A stretch of DNA of 64,000 bases, from the NCBI GenBank assembly GCA_947247005.1, contig OX365955.1, positions 41,085,822-41,149,821 of the forward strand, given 5' to 3'. Below, piece after piece: positions 49,566 through 62,541 of the stretch (position 1 is the first letter of the stretch; each line of letters starts with the position of its first letter). Source of the stretch: Spisula solida (lineage: Eukaryota > Mollusca > Bivalvia > Venerida > Mactridae). Both the position numbers and the translations under genes were made by a program. Under the pieces are notes generated by a model that ran no database searches, was not told the DNA's origin, and worked only from the letters and a program-made list of their open reading frames with translations.

Positions 49566-49929
49566 ACTTGCACACTTTCATAAAACAATAAATGTTGAAT
49601 TTTGAGACATTGTCCGCCTAGCACCGTAAAAAGATAATATATAGTGAGACAGGGAATGCAGCATTCAGCTTAACCAGCCGAGCACATAAACCATAAAAAC
49701 ATACAAGGCACAATGTCTAACTGAACCAACCGAGAACAGCCAACATTAAAAACATTCAAGGCAACCGAACCAACCGAGCACAGAACATATAAAACACATG
49801 CAAGGCACAATACCCAACTAAACAAGAAAAGATCCATCCAAGTCCTATCTGGCGAAAAGTATACACGTGCACACTTTCATAAAACAATAAATGATGAATT
49901 TTGAGAGATGGTCCGCCTAGCACTGTAAC
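49566..49929. repeat. About 60-bp direct repeats flanking a dispersed-repeat insertion
   Basis: GCACACTTTCATAAAACAAT ... GTCCGCCTAGCAC occurs at about 49568-49626 and again at about 49870-49926. Between them lies a minus-strand member of the dispersed repeat family (49630-49840; AGACAGGGAATGCAGC ... AAGGCACAATACCCAACTAA). Copy 1 has a single version of the flank (about 18625-18672). Confidence 0.75.
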
Positions 49930-52339
49930 ACTAACACCAGCAAGTTCTATAGTGCTATACAGTTCTTTCAGTTTCTATGTAGGTCAAGTTATGGTCTTCC
50001 GGGACAGTGACTCCAGTGGTGTACTTCTTAAGAGAAGCTGGTCGTTGGTTGTGCTAGAGCCAAATCGCACTGATTTTAATGTTCATGAACATTGGTTAGG
50101 TAACATGGTCGCAAGGCGGCTGTAGAAAAATAGGAGATGACAAACCCCGAGGAAAGAGAAATGTTTCATGACCAAGACGCACATAAAGAATTAGGTGATA
50201 TTTTTTGTCCGCCTAGGACTATGATCAGTACTATCAATATACCATGCAGCTATAATAATAACAAGAAGAAGGTGGGTTGATACGAACTACGTGATGATTT
50301 TTTTATCCCTTTATCTGTCTGAATGGTCTGATTATAACATGCATTCTCTGTATACACTCATATGGAACCAAATAAACACTTTATTTAGACTTAAGCCACG
50401 CATTTTATCATCATACACATTAAGATATACAAACATTTATAAGCGTAAGAGGTGAAGAGAAAGTGGGAGTGAGAGGAAAGAAGAAAGGAAGAAAACAAAT
50501 CAACAAAAAACATAACAAAGGAACAAAAAAGCTATTCAATAATACATATGAGCCGTTTTCATACGCATCACTAAGTTACTCCTTTGCTCCTGTAATATCG
50601 GTTTCTGCTCCTCTGATGTCGGTTTCTGTATTATTGTTTTAAAAACACATAACAACAATACCAAATTATAATGTTTTATTAATGTATGAGGAACACAGTC
50701 AGGCTAATTTTAATTGACCACATTGACTAATTACAAGATACTTGAGATACCTTCCCCCCGTGATTAGAATGGCCAACATGCGACAAAGAAGGACCATACA
50801 TCATTACTGTATCTTCACATTGACGTCATTAAATACTAATTAGGTGGGTTTGTGTGTTGGCGTTTTACGCCATAAAACAAATTGAACAAGTTGGTTGACT
50901 TGACTAATAACATATGTTCTTATGCAGTAAGCTGTCCAGCTGACGTTTGTCTCTGCATATGAAATAAAGGAGAACGACCTTTTAGAATTTTCAGTCAAAT
51001 TATCACTGAGCACAACACACTATCTAATAGTTGAACCCGCGACCGACCAACTGACAAACGAGACTTATACCAACAGAATAAACAAAGCTATATACATGTA
51101 CCACTCTGACAGCTACGCAACAAAGGAACGGACAAAGGCATATAACGATTATGATAACATTTGTTATTACATCAATCCACAACAATTAAGATACTTTACC
51201 ACTTTAGGGCAAATACAAAACACTAGTAACTTGATAAAACGCTGATGCTTCGGACTTGCGTTCAAGTCATACGGCATAAGCATGCAACTGTTACAGCTTT
51301 TGGGGCAACGTATTTTGAAATATTTGTAGAAATTAGATTGCGTTTTCATCTGTCTGTTTCTCTACTTGCGCTGTAATATTCTGCTATACGTCGGCCCAAC
51401 GGACAGAGTCATTGTCCACATGCTTCAAGGGAACACAGCCTAGGTGTAAAATCCAGGAGAATATAATTTGGTTGATGTACGATTTGATAAAATATTCATA
51501 GCAGTATCTTACGTGTTTGTATGGTTCTCGTTTTCTCTTGCGATGGGAAAAGTTCATATTAATTCGTTGCATAAATGATTTATGACACCACATGTCATTT
51601 AAGGACCGTATTACATCCACAGGAGCACTGTAGTTGACGTAATAAACTTCGTTCGAATTATGTAACGACACAGTATACGAGCGTTAACGAGCCATTAAAG
51701 CCATAAAAATTTGTAAAATGAAATAAAACACCAAGAGAAGGCAGTATGTTGCAGACAATAAGCCACAAGCAAAGGCAAAATTAAATGTTGCGTATCAGAC
51801 AATGTATGATTGGGTACATACATAAGTTACATATTACACTTCTTTTGTATATACCCAACAATAATTATAGTCTCACATAACCATCCGTTTGAATTTGTTT
51901 GTATATTTAAGAGTTTTGATATAATTTAGATGAAAAAGGGGTCATGTGTTTGCAGGAATGCGTGCTAGCACTGGAATCGAAGGTACATTGGCCTCATATA
52001 ATATCTCAAACTGGGCTAAATATTAGCTCGAGTATATCCCCACATCAGTGGGATTAATTCCATGCGAGACCAAACATAAACCAAGCGCTTGTATGGAGTG
52101 TATCATAGTAAAGCACCAGTAGCTCTAACATGAAATTCATAGCAGACTATGAATTTGATTTAAGCAAAATTTAATTTCTATTTAAGATGCTTTGAGCGAT
52201 GATGGCCTACTAACAATGATATTTAACTTTAAAATACTTGTAATTTCCAAGTAATTGCTAAACTTTCTAACCCATTTTTCCCAAAGGGGCGAGAATTTAT
52301 TCTCGATTTTTGAGTTTCGGATATCGTTTTGCCCAAATA
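49930..52339. other. Non-coding stretch, copy 2
   Basis: Aligned with 18673-20990. It contains a purine-rich tract at about 50449-50520 and small indels (for example extra sequence at about 51066-51130). No gene seen. Confidence 0.45.
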
Positions 52340-53232
52340 TTCTTTCTTTAGTTTTAAAAACTCTTTTAAAAAAGTACATTAATTGTTTTAAGCACAGCAA
52401 TAACGGTAAAGTGGTATGTATTTATACTCGTAGGTAGTTGCGATTTGTCATTTATCACTATGTCTATTCCTATGTCTAGGATAGATAATATTGGCTAAAA
52501 TTAGGGGGCATCTCAAAATTATTCTTATATGTATAGCAAATAAGTACGGACAAGCATATTAACAGAATAGTGTTTCGTATTTTATGGCTGCCCAAAAATG
52601 CAACACATTTCAGAAACAACATTGGAAATGATATGCCTTCGGTGACGCCATAAATTAGCAAGTGCTTTGGATATCGTTTCAGTTCACCAACAGTGTTTTC
52701 AATGCGCACCCTGTCTTCTCTCATGTATCGATTCAGTTTCGGGTCTCTCTGTGCCATTTCCGTGCAGGCTGAGCAACAGTGTAAGGGGTCCTTATATGAC
52801 CACAGTATGGGTAAATCCTGTCCACAAAAAATACGCACACTGTTATTTAGAAAAGCTAAAATATCGATTGCCGAAGAAAAATCAGGACTGATCGTCCCAT
52901 TATTAACTACAATGTAAAATATTGTATTGTGTCTAAGTGTTACAACGACTTTTTCTACCAGTTGTGGTCACTATGCTTTTATTTTCCTCCATTATTCATG
53001 AAGGAAACGCTTAATAGACTATTTTAACGAAAACATATAAAAGCCTCACTGATAAACTATTTGAAAAAATGGTTTGGCCTTACAAACCGCTAGTTAAAAC
53101 AACACTCACATCACGTCGACGGTGGACACACTAAATGAACACGTAACTAAACGTATGAGAAAACCCCTCGATATCAATCGTAGGAAGCAATCATAGACCT
53201 CGGTATGGGTATAGGGATAAGTAACCAATCTC
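52340..53232 (-). mobile_element. Insertion with a possible DDE transposase fragment
   Basis: This 0.9-kb segment is absent from copy 1 (junction near 21000-21030). On the minus strand a frame open over 52476-52838, extending upstream as GTISPDFSSAIDILAFLNN, contains RVRIENTVGELKRYPKHLL. This resembles the 'R-x-R-(V/I)-E-x-x-(F/I)-G-x-LK' motif near the C-terminus of Harbinger/DDE_Tnp_4-type nucleases. The frame has no ATG where it opens, no catalytic residues could be placed, and no terminal repeats were found. Treat it as a transposase relic, class uncertain. Confidence 0.4.
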
Positions 53233-54944
53233 AAGTAGGACGGTATTGAAATTTATTAATCGTTTTGTTCTGACCTTATCGTCTTTGCTTTATGACGTAT
53301 TGCCGCAACCTCAACTCTTAATTACAATAACATATGCATATGAAACTTACTTACTTAAGCCGAACACATTGCAGTATAATCAATGGATTAAAACTTTGAA
53401 TAATTGATAAACGCAATCAAACACCGACATAAGTTGTAGAGCGCACGGTAATCAAATTATATTTGACATTTTGTGAGTCTGGTCAGTTTTCTATAACAGT
53501 GACAAAATATTTCCGAATAAATCCCGCATGACCACGAAAAGTAATTAAAGTCCACGCATCTGGCTTAAAGTGAAAATGCGCAGGAGTTTGATTGCGTCAG
53601 CAAGTGTGCAGTAACTTGTATCCCTTTGTCTGATCTAACTCTTTAAGCAATAATAGCCAATTGGAGATTCGTAAGTCATTTAGCAGTCATTTCGCCGATG
53701 GTGTTGTATGGGCGTATCGAATGTTGAATAACTATCACTTTCGTTTAGTTTTCGGCCCGAAAAACAACCTCCAGTGATATGGATGTTATCTAGAGTCCGC
53801 ATCAATCGAGAGAACAATGCTAGTTGTTAGTATCGTTTAAACCTCTTTCCTATATCGTGGTATTGAGCGTAACCGACAACTTCATGTTCCCGAGTCGTGC
53901 TAACCATGCTTAAAAGATACATACTATGGCGATTGCTTTGCTTTGGCTTGAGCAATAAATTCGTCGAGTTAATGTTCAATTTCTGTTTTGATCAGTCTGA
54001 GAAAGTTTGTAATTACATTTTTCCAGAGCAATTTACCACCCCTGACAAAATTCCCATAACTTTAAAGAAAATACAAAAACATACATATATCGTAGGCGCC
54101 AATAAAAGTGGAATGACACCCCTCTGTGTATATACATAAATCTTAATGTCATGCTTACGTATCCCTTTACAGCAATATATGATTCTATATTGAAGATAAT
54201 TTTACATATAATTCTGATAGAAAAACGTAATTGCCTGCGTAGCTACTTATCCCTGTCTGTGTTGGTTCCCAACATGGCAACTTGGTTTGACGGACGACAT
54301 AAAGCATTGAAAAAGCTTGTAATAAGACACGTCTCGCTTTCAAACCACTCCGTGAGAAAGCTCGCTTCATTAGCTTAATTATCCGTGATATTTATTGCCA
54401 ATAACATTTTTTACTTCGACTAATGTCCATTGCGTCTAATAACGACGTCAAACAGTCCTTAACATGTCTCCGTGTGCCCCGTGCATGGTCAAGTAGATTA
54501 GACGTATGTCCATTAAATCTATCCGGTTCAGGTCGTTATATGACACGCTATCGTTTTGTCTTGAAATGTCATTGGCATGTTTCTGAATTGGCGGTTTGTT
54601 GTCGCTTTTGTAGTCCGCAAAAGTGCTACAGCTTTTATCAGTCATTGGAGCCTTTTTGTTGTTGTTTGTTTGTGAACGCCACAGACAGTAGTAAGTGCGA
54701 GGTCACTTGTTTTTTGCGTGCCAGAATGACATATGATCTTCGACTCTGAGGATGGAGACAATTGTGTGATACCAGGAATCCAAATTCGCCACCATAGTTT
54801 TTTTCGAATGAACTCATTTGTTCTCTACCATACCTGGTATACAGCACCGACACACATGAGCGAACCTTTGAGTTACCAACTTACTTATGTGGGGGAACGA
54901 AACGCGTTTCAGAAATGATGAAATGCCCTGCCGGAAATCGAACC
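53233..54944. other. Non-coding stretch, copy 2
   Basis: Aligned with 21030-22734; no gene seen. Confidence 0.45.
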
Positions 54945-55140
54945 GCCTCATTGATAGCCTAGTGGTAGAGCGTCTGCTTCAAGTGCGGGAGGTCCCGGGT
55001 TCAATCCAAGGCAGCGTCATACCAAAGACGAAATAAAAATGGTACCAGAAATTCCCTAGCTAGACGCTCAGCATAACATGGAAACTGGCTTCTCTTCTCT
55101 CATACCCTCATGGCGACGGATAATATCAGGAATGAGGTGT
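54945..55140 (+). mobile_element. tRNA-derived SINE A, copy 2
   Basis: The counterpart of 22735-22900, with TAGCCTAGTGGTAGAGCG followed by a better B box (GGTCCCGGGTTCAATCC) and the same body. Confidence 0.65.
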
Positions 55141-55730
55141 AATATTAGTTGGATAAACTTGTTTCACAATCAACCTTAAATAAATAAGTATGCACTAATC
55201 AAACATACAAGACGTTACCTTGCTACCATTCTGTGATTTAGAAAGTTTATTTATAAACCATTTAAATGTCAATATTAAAACCCCGTATCTTGAGAATGAA
55301 GATTATTCCACCAAAGGTATGATTGAACTGAATTAAGTCGATAAACATGAAATCGTACGCCTCTGATGCGCTAATTAAAATAATATGCAGCGATAAAGCA
55401 CATGCTAGATTGTTAACCTTCAGAGAGTTTCACTCGTTTACTTTACTAGTGTTGTAAACAGTGAACAGTTAATATAACCGTTTTTTCTGCAATTATTCAG
55501 TTGAGTGTCGGACTAATACTTCATATTGCCAACTTAGCGATTCAGGCTAAAATTCGAATGTTTTGCGACTAGAAGTCCTATATTCAAATACAACACAACC
55601 ATACCATTCCTGCACTTATAACTCTTGTTCAACATATCAAACGACATTGGTAATTCAAATACCAATACTTCCACTTCTACATAGTCCTTATCTTGATGAT
55701 CTCACATAATTGATCAAATAAAAATTGATG

Positions 55731-55879
55731 GTGGGGAGCGGTGACCAAGAGATAAGAAGCGCTCTTCCGGATTGAGAAGTCCTGGGTTCGATCCGCTTTC
55801 TGCGCCACTGTTCAATTTCTCTGAGCAAGAATAGCCCTCATTGTTTCACTTCACCAAGTTGTATGAATGGGTACTGAGA
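55731..55879 (+). mobile_element. tRNA-derived SINE B, copy 2
   Basis: The counterpart of 23527-23677. The B box GGGTTCGATCC is intact here. Confidence 0.6.
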
Positions 55880-56249
55880 AAGACAGAGAGAAAGAGAGAG
55901 ACAAGGGTTAATGTGCTGTGGCTAACAGTGTATGGTTAACAGTCGAGTCGTTGCTCGGGTATAGAAGTACAATCGATTGAACGGATGCATGTATGAAACT
56001 ATACTGTAACTGCTTACTTATATTTTGTTTTAATTTTACGTTATTGCTGATTCGGCCACAAAACCAACCGTTAGTTGTATGTACGAGTCTGCTGTTTTGA
56101 AATAACTATCGGTTTCATTACAATAACTGATTAATGATTCGCACGGCAAATATCAGTTCTGGTACAAATGAATAATGATTAAACCTCAGAAACTTATTAA
56201 TAAGTTGTCATCAGATTTTGCAATCTTTACATGTAATGTTGTTCATATA

Positions 56250-56865
56250 CAGGGTGATTAATAATATCTGTTACACTTTTCAAATAAAACAGTTTTGATA
56301 TGTTTAAATATAAACACAAGTAGTTTGCACATCCGAAACACATATGCTTTAAAGTTTTATTTGATATACAATATTACATACTTTCATGCATGTTTTTGTC
56401 TACAAATAGTATTGAAATTTATGACATATATTCAATGTATCGTCTATTTGACCGATGATGATGTTATTGCTTATTTTAATGTGACTTGAATATTGCCATC
56501 TTCTATAGATACACTTTACTAAAACCATTCAGTAGGCCAGTATGCGGTTTAACTAGATAGTTTATCATAATCAGGATACTATTAAGCCATGCTATGATGA
56601 TTATATTATAGGAGAATGGCTTTCAAAACAGAGCTGATCAAAATTATGTTGCATTTAATTATGCTTTGAAAACGACGTCTTGGAAATTGCACATCTGTTT
56701 ATGACATCGTTTATGGCGCCATGATGTCAACATTATTACTGTCGTTTAAGTCAGTTAAAACTTTATCATATCAGCTTTCAAATGATATATGATACATACA
56801 TATCTTGTACAGGAAGGAAAAGTTAAAATAGTTTGAAACTGTGACAGATATTATGAGCCACCCTG
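56250..56865. mobile_element. TA-flanked MITE, 616 bp, Tc1/mariner-type
   Basis: The left end CAGGGTGATTAATAATATCT and right end (reverse-complemented CAGGGTGGCTCATAATATCT) form an inverted repeat of about 28 bp with few mismatches, flanked by TA (56248-56249 and 56866-56867). The empty site is in copy 1 near 24078. The short ORF inside (56295-56489) is not transposase-like. Confidence 0.85.
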
Positions 56866-56867
56866 TA

Positions 56868-58250
56868 TATACATGTATAGATAGCAAAAATCTATATGGT
56901 GGGCGTTAACAACAAATGAATAATACGACAAGAAAGAACTACTGTATTGTGTATGTATTATGTACATTATTCAATGCATCTAGATAGACAAAGATTGTAA
57001 AACACTGATACAAAGTGAGTAGGTCGTATAATGACTTGCAAGTATCTTTAATAAAATCATGCCATGTGATCCGGGCAGGGGTCTATCATCAACATAATAA
57101 TAGAATATTGTATACAGACATCTAGTTTCATGCTGCAGTTTGTATAAACACGCATCATGCGGAAGCCAGAAACCGTTATTTTATATACTATCAATATTTC
57201 TTTGTCGAAAAAATCCTGTTGATCAGCGTCTGAAGGGATACATCGGGTGTGTGTTTGTATATATTCTATAAATAGAGGATCTTGCATGAGAGCTCATTAC
57301 ATACGAGTTTTATTAAAAGAGATGAAGAGAATTCGTTTAGTGCATATTATTTTATATAACTAAAATTGACCGGGACATATCATATTGACCCGTTACTGAC
57401 CGAAGGCGTGGAACTACGATATAATATTTACTGTCCAGTTTCAAACAAAGTGTGGTGATTTAAGAAGAATAGTGATTTCTTTTCTCCTTGTCATTTTTAA
57501 ATGCCGAGTGTAGCCTTTATTGCCATTCATTATTTTTGCTGAAACATGGCGGGCATATGTGTGCCGCTACCCGGATCCGAATGCCAGGTTAGACTGCAAG
57601 CGCGCTAGACACTCATGCTTGAAAAAATATTTTCTCTAGACAGAATACCAAATAAAATCCTTAGTGACCCGTTACTTACTAATCAAAGAAATAAAAATTC
57701 AGTTTCCCTGGAATTCGTTGTACTCGTATATCCGAGATTTACTGTACAATCAGTTCCATTGTGAGAAAAATATAATTGACATGGGATTATGTACATATAA
57801 ATACAGTGCCATAAAACTAAATATGAAATTCATACGTTCTATTATTTTACTACCGATTAATTTGCTGATCAAGAAAATGAGGCGATAAAACGGTAATTTG
57901 TCTGTTTAAAATAGAGATTAAATAATTAAATATCTAAGACCAGAAAGATAAAGAAGTTATCCATACTATTGACCGACCATTATCAAACACAATGAAACAT
58001 AGGTAATGTTAATTGACAAGATATAACGAGAGATATAAACCAATCAAGCACACACCTGCTATAGAAATAAACATTTGGTGATTCACCGTCCATTTGTAGT
58101 CCATGCTGTCAAACCCGGCGACCTGTACATACCATAAGAGTCGGTGGTATAAGCAATCCTGTATATTGATTACCCAACATAGGCCATCAACTACACTACT
58201 CTTTGATGACGACAGAAAACTGTTTGCTATGTATGAAGAATAATTCTTCA
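56868..58250. other. Non-coding stretch, copy 2
   Basis: Aligned with 24082-25464. Apart from the tRNA-like relic (57556-57625) nothing was recognised. Confidence 0.45.
57556..57625 (-). mobile_element. tRNA-like SINE head or tRNA pseudogene, copy 2
   Basis: The counterpart of 24775-24845, with substitutions such as GATCC in place of GATTC near the B box. Confidence 0.5.
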
Positions 58251-58700
58251 AACCCTACCCTACAAGATTACATAGATTGGTTTGTGAAATGGGAAGAGAA
58301 ATGTCAATGTCCTTCAATCCCGCAGAGTTATTTGTGATTCTATTTAGTCGAAAGAATCCCCATAAGATCTACGACCTATAGCATCCACGATGAAACTCTA
58401 GCAGTTTGCCTATGCAGTAAGATATTTGAGCGTTACACTGGGAGACACATGTTGATACAACTGCAAAGAAGGTCAATAATAGCTCTGCCTTTTTATGCAG
58501 AAACCTCTGTGCTGTCTTAGTAACATCAATTACCAATGCTACAAGTCTTTTCTGCGACCCATCCTGGATCACGCTGCTCCTGCATGGGATCTCATACTGA
58601 GAACTGTACCCAGTCATTAGAAGCTATACAGCGAACAACACCAAACAACACCGAACTACCTTGTCACAACCTAGAACGGGGGGGGGGGGGGCGAATGAAC
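58251..58700 (+). pseudogene. Non-LTR retrotransposon reverse-transcriptase remnant, copy 2
   Basis: The counterpart of 25465-25910. One frame here (58536-58721) reads SHTENCTQSLEAIQRTTPNN, matching the end of CR1/Jockey-like ORF2 after the 'LDYAAPVWD' motif. Frameshifts separate it from the upstream LQDYIDWF piece. Confidence 0.8.
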
Positions 58701-58900
58701 GGAGACCGCTACGTCACATGACACTATGAATACTCCACCATCATGAGGCAAACCTTGCAAAGACATCATAGTGTATCACATCATTTTCAACCCACTACCA
58801 CACCTCAACTGCAATCACCACATTTGCAAGATACATGGCGTCACACTGCAGAACGGAATTATACCGACGCTCATTTCTTTTATTACAGCGTACATATATA

Positions 58901-59568
58901 CACTCGGAAAAACTTATAAGTACACAGTTGTTTATTTGTCCATAGCTCAGTCAATACGTGTTTGATCTTGCTGAAACAGAACAAACAGAATTAAACAATG
59001 ATGACATCAGCAGAATCTAAAATAACACAATAATGCCTTGTGTTCATCGGGCGATTGTCAGGTTGCTAATGCTCATATAGCCCCGCTGCGCTGATACAGT
59101 TCGGTGTCAAGTCTATGGTCTTCTCACGGACATAGTAATAAAGAAAACAATGATAGGAACAAGAACAATTCAGGTTTAGAAATATCGACTTTGGATAAAA
59201 AATGCAATTTTGGACATGATTAACTCCCCTTGACCATAACAATAAAAACTATTTTCAAAAGTAAAAAAACAACATGTTATGTGAAAAATTGAGTAAGTTG
59301 ATGTTTTTTGAATTTAACGATAAATCTAAAATTCAGATTTACCATACATAAAAATTGTTTGCACTTACGCGTCAATTTCTCGGCCATTTTACGGTTTTTA
59401 ATGTTTCATGGTTCATTGAACCGCTGTATTTAATTTTTAAGAAAACACGTTATTCATCTAGTCCTGTGATAATGGATACCATGTACACAAAATTTCATTC
59501 AAAAATAATTAAAAATAAAAAAGTTATAACGGTAAAACCACGTGTGTACTTATAAGTTTTGCCGAGTG
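58901..59568. mobile_element. TA-flanked MITE, 668 bp, Tc1/mariner-type
   Basis: The ends are CACTCGGAAAAACTTATAAG (left) and CACTCGGCAAAACTTATAAG (right, reverse-complemented), about 26 bp with one mismatch, flanked by TA (58899-58900 and 59569-59570). Copy 1 has uninterrupted sequence here (about 26120-26130). It spans a short spurious ORF. Confidence 0.87.
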
Positions 59569-59570
59569 TA

Positions 59571-61386
59571 GAACATTTACTCCCATGAGCAGAGCTTGTT
59601 TTTTACTATTTTTGTTTCCAGATGATGTTAATGTCGGTAGTATCCCGGTACGTATATAGTCTCCCCGCTTGTTTTACTATCTACATTTGTTCTAAGAATT
59701 TAAATAAAACTACACATAAAGAAATAATCCTTACCAAACGCATTTAAACACCCTTATGTTCTAGTGTTTTGTATCATGTTGACATTAATTGAGATCTAGT
59801 ATGGAGAGGCACTGTCGTTTGAATGCGATCTCGCTATCATACAGACTAGATCTAGACTTTACCATAAATGGTAAATAACATATTTGTGCTTATATAAACA
59901 TTAAACAAGCATAGAATGAGAGGAGCATGATGTATATAGATATTTCAACAACGATAATGTGGCGGTATATCATCTAGGTAACGATTATTTAGTCGTATAC
60001 TACGAGATATATTACATAATTACAATAGTTTGTAAAGTTGGTTTTTGACCATAAAGTAGCTGGCGTATAGACACTACAGCGATTATGACTGGAGGGTTGC
60101 GTGTTTGTAGATCATGTATGTTAGAGAGTAGCTAGGGAATCACTATATACTTGAACACCAACTAGATAATTATGGATTTACATTCCCTAATACACTTCAA
60201 GTTAATGTTCAAAACCTGGAACCACTAACACAGCCTCCAACATACAATGTAACTGAACCATGGCATCCAATTCGATGTTTTATTTTCCTTTTGATATATT
60301 GTAAGAATTTAGCTAGGGAATCACTAAATACTTGAATATTAACTAGACAATTATGGATTCACATTCCCTAATACACTTCAAGTTAATGTGCAAAACCTAG
60401 TTGGAACAGCAGATATACATTCTGCACTTATTTAATACACACATATTCATCGTACGCTATTAAATAAGTTCAAATGTCAATGACTTCGAGAATTTAAAGT
60501 TTGTCATTAAAAAATATAACATCTAAATAACAAATGAAATAATCTCAAATGAATGACAATCATTCCTTTATTTTCTTGGATAACAGAAAAACATGAATAT
60601 GTATATTTGTAACCATGGAATTATATCTCACACATTTGCATTGATGTTCTAAAATTACTGAAGAATATTACTTCAAACCCTACCCTACAAGAGTACATCG
60701 ATTGGTTTTTGATATGGAAAGAGAACTGGCAATGTCCTTCAATCCCACTAAGTAAATTTTTGATTCTATTTAGTTAAAAGAAACCCCATCTATGACATAA
60801 AGCATCCACGATGAAACAGTTTGACCATGCAGTAAGATATTTGTGTGTTACACTGTGAGACACATGTTGATATAACTGCAAAGAAGTTCAACACTAGCTC
60901 AGCCTTTTTACGCACAAACCTCATGTGCAGTCTTAGTTACATCAATTGCCATCATTGGAAAGAAATTCAAGTATGCAATAAACTCATATAATATAAACAG
61001 TTTAAAACATTTATGAGTTAAATATGAGATGTCTGGTACTTGAAGAAGGGCATGCGTCTAGTGTATCTGTCTCACCTAGATATCTAAGTGTTATATTGGG
61101 ATACTAGTAGGACATTGTGGATACACCGCGTGGTAGATGACGTAATGTTTGGCTAAGAATATGTAAAATATTGTCAATAAAAGGTTAAAACAACTGTAAC
61201 TGTTTCATTCTTTGGCCGATTTTAAGGAAACCTCCTCAACGCTTAAGCCGAGTACATTGTATGAGTACAGTACACCCAACTTAATATGTTTCAACGAAAT
61301 GTCAGTTTTCGCCCGAAACCTACTCAACTGCTATACCTGCAATTGAGTCGTCTTTGTGCAAAAATGACCCTTTGTACAATATTAAG
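59571..61386. other. Copy 2 tail: repeats and second reverse-transcriptase remnant
   Basis: Aligned with 26130-27965. It includes the 93-bp repeat pair and the reverse-transcriptase fragment at about 60675-60960 (reading LQEYIDWFLIWKE, then ETHVDITAKKFNTSSAFL in broken frames). No intact gene. Confidence 0.55.
60127..60398 (+). repeat. Two diverged direct repeats of about 93 bp, copy 2
   Basis: The counterpart of 26701-26976. Confidence 0.83.
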
Positions 61387-62336
61387 GATGATTAGGACCT
61401 TTCTCCGACGTCATCGGTAAAAAATCGACTTTTGGCCGAATCTAATGAACATCTCCAGAAATATGCTTAACATTGTGTCCTTATTGTGCAGTTTTATTTT
61501 TTCAAAACATTGCTTCGTTTCCTAGCAACGTGACGCGTTGTACATAGGGCGTAAAATTGACGTTTTAATGGCATAATTCGGTCAGAATAAGGTCTATTTA
61601 AATTTACAAAGCTCTATATGTTAGCCTTCGATCCGTTGAATAGTTACGTATATGTTAAATTTAAAGCGATGGTGACGGACACTGTTTCACCGAATAAGGT
61701 TTTATATCGAAAGTGTTTATATATTGAAACAATGTGCCAATGCGCCAGATACACCACAAGATCATGACGCTGACGTACCCGTAATTGTCCGTAACGTCCT
61801 GCGACGGCACGACGTTATGCTTTTTACGAATGTCCGCTTTTCATTAAATTCAATTTTGCCGAAAATAATGCGAGATCACCCCCTTTTTATTGTTTGTGCT
61901 TATTCTGTAGAATTACCGCATAACCACGGTATGTTTCATTAGTTGATTGAATCACTTTTTGTTGACCAAATTGCGCCCTGAAGTGAGTAGGGTGTCGCAA
62001 ATACACAGTAAAATACAGGTCAATGTTCGATATAAAACCGTTTTCGTTGCGACATTGTAAGTTGCAACCGCTATAAATTGTACATATACGTATTCAAAGG
62101 ATGAAGGACTAGCAAATAGAGTTTTGAAAATTATTATAGACCTTCATTCAATAGAAATATACGCTTAAAACGCCCTATGTACATCGCGTCACGTTGCTAG
62201 GAAACGAAGCAATATTTTGAAAAATTAAAAACGACATAATACGAAGAGTATGTTAAAGCATATTTTTGGAGATTTTCATTAGATTCGGCGAAAAGGCGTT
62301 TTTTACCTATGACGTCGGAGGAAGGTCCTAAACATC
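61387..62336. mobile_element. 950-bp foldback transposon with very long inverted repeats
   Basis: The ends GATGATTAGGACCTTTCTCC and (reverse-complemented) GATGTTTAGGACCTTCCTCC begin inverted repeats that stay recognisable for roughly 170 bp, through GCTTCGTTTCCTAGCAACGT and GTACATAGGGC. It is flanked by ATTAAG on both sides (61381-61386 and 62337-62342); copy 1 has a single ATTAAG near 27963. The centre carries a 72-codon open frame (61724-61942) without recognisable features. Class unknown; the TTAA core of the target is compatible with a piggyBac-like element. Confidence 0.85.
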
Positions 62337-62541
62337 ATTAAGTTGCATGGATAGCTATACTAGTATATATATTATGCATGCAAAAATATTTAAAGGTTCT
62401 GTTACATATTTGAAGCTTTTATAAAGACAAGTACTAATTTAGTCTTTTTCTCGGTTACCGATCCCAAAAAATGGATAGGCAAGTCTATAAATAGCCGAAT
62501 TATGACTGAAAACCCATAATGCATTGCGTGCGCTTCAGTTA

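Larger units (their letters stand above)
28228..62541. repeat. Large tandem repeat unit, copy 2 (about 34.3 kb)
   Basis: This is the second direct copy of the unit, co-linear with copy 1 but about 6 kb longer. Extra segments relative to copy 1 lie at about 29826-30295, 32676-33198, 37240-39860, 42283-44322, 46153-46325, 48103-48220, 49611-49867, 52340-53232, 56250-56865, 58901-59568 and 61387-62336. It lacks the copy 1 segments at 3598-4154, 5601-6893 and 13981-14408. Its peptide exon carries a premature stop. Several extra segments are discrete transposable elements whose empty site is visible in copy 1. Confidence 0.93.
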
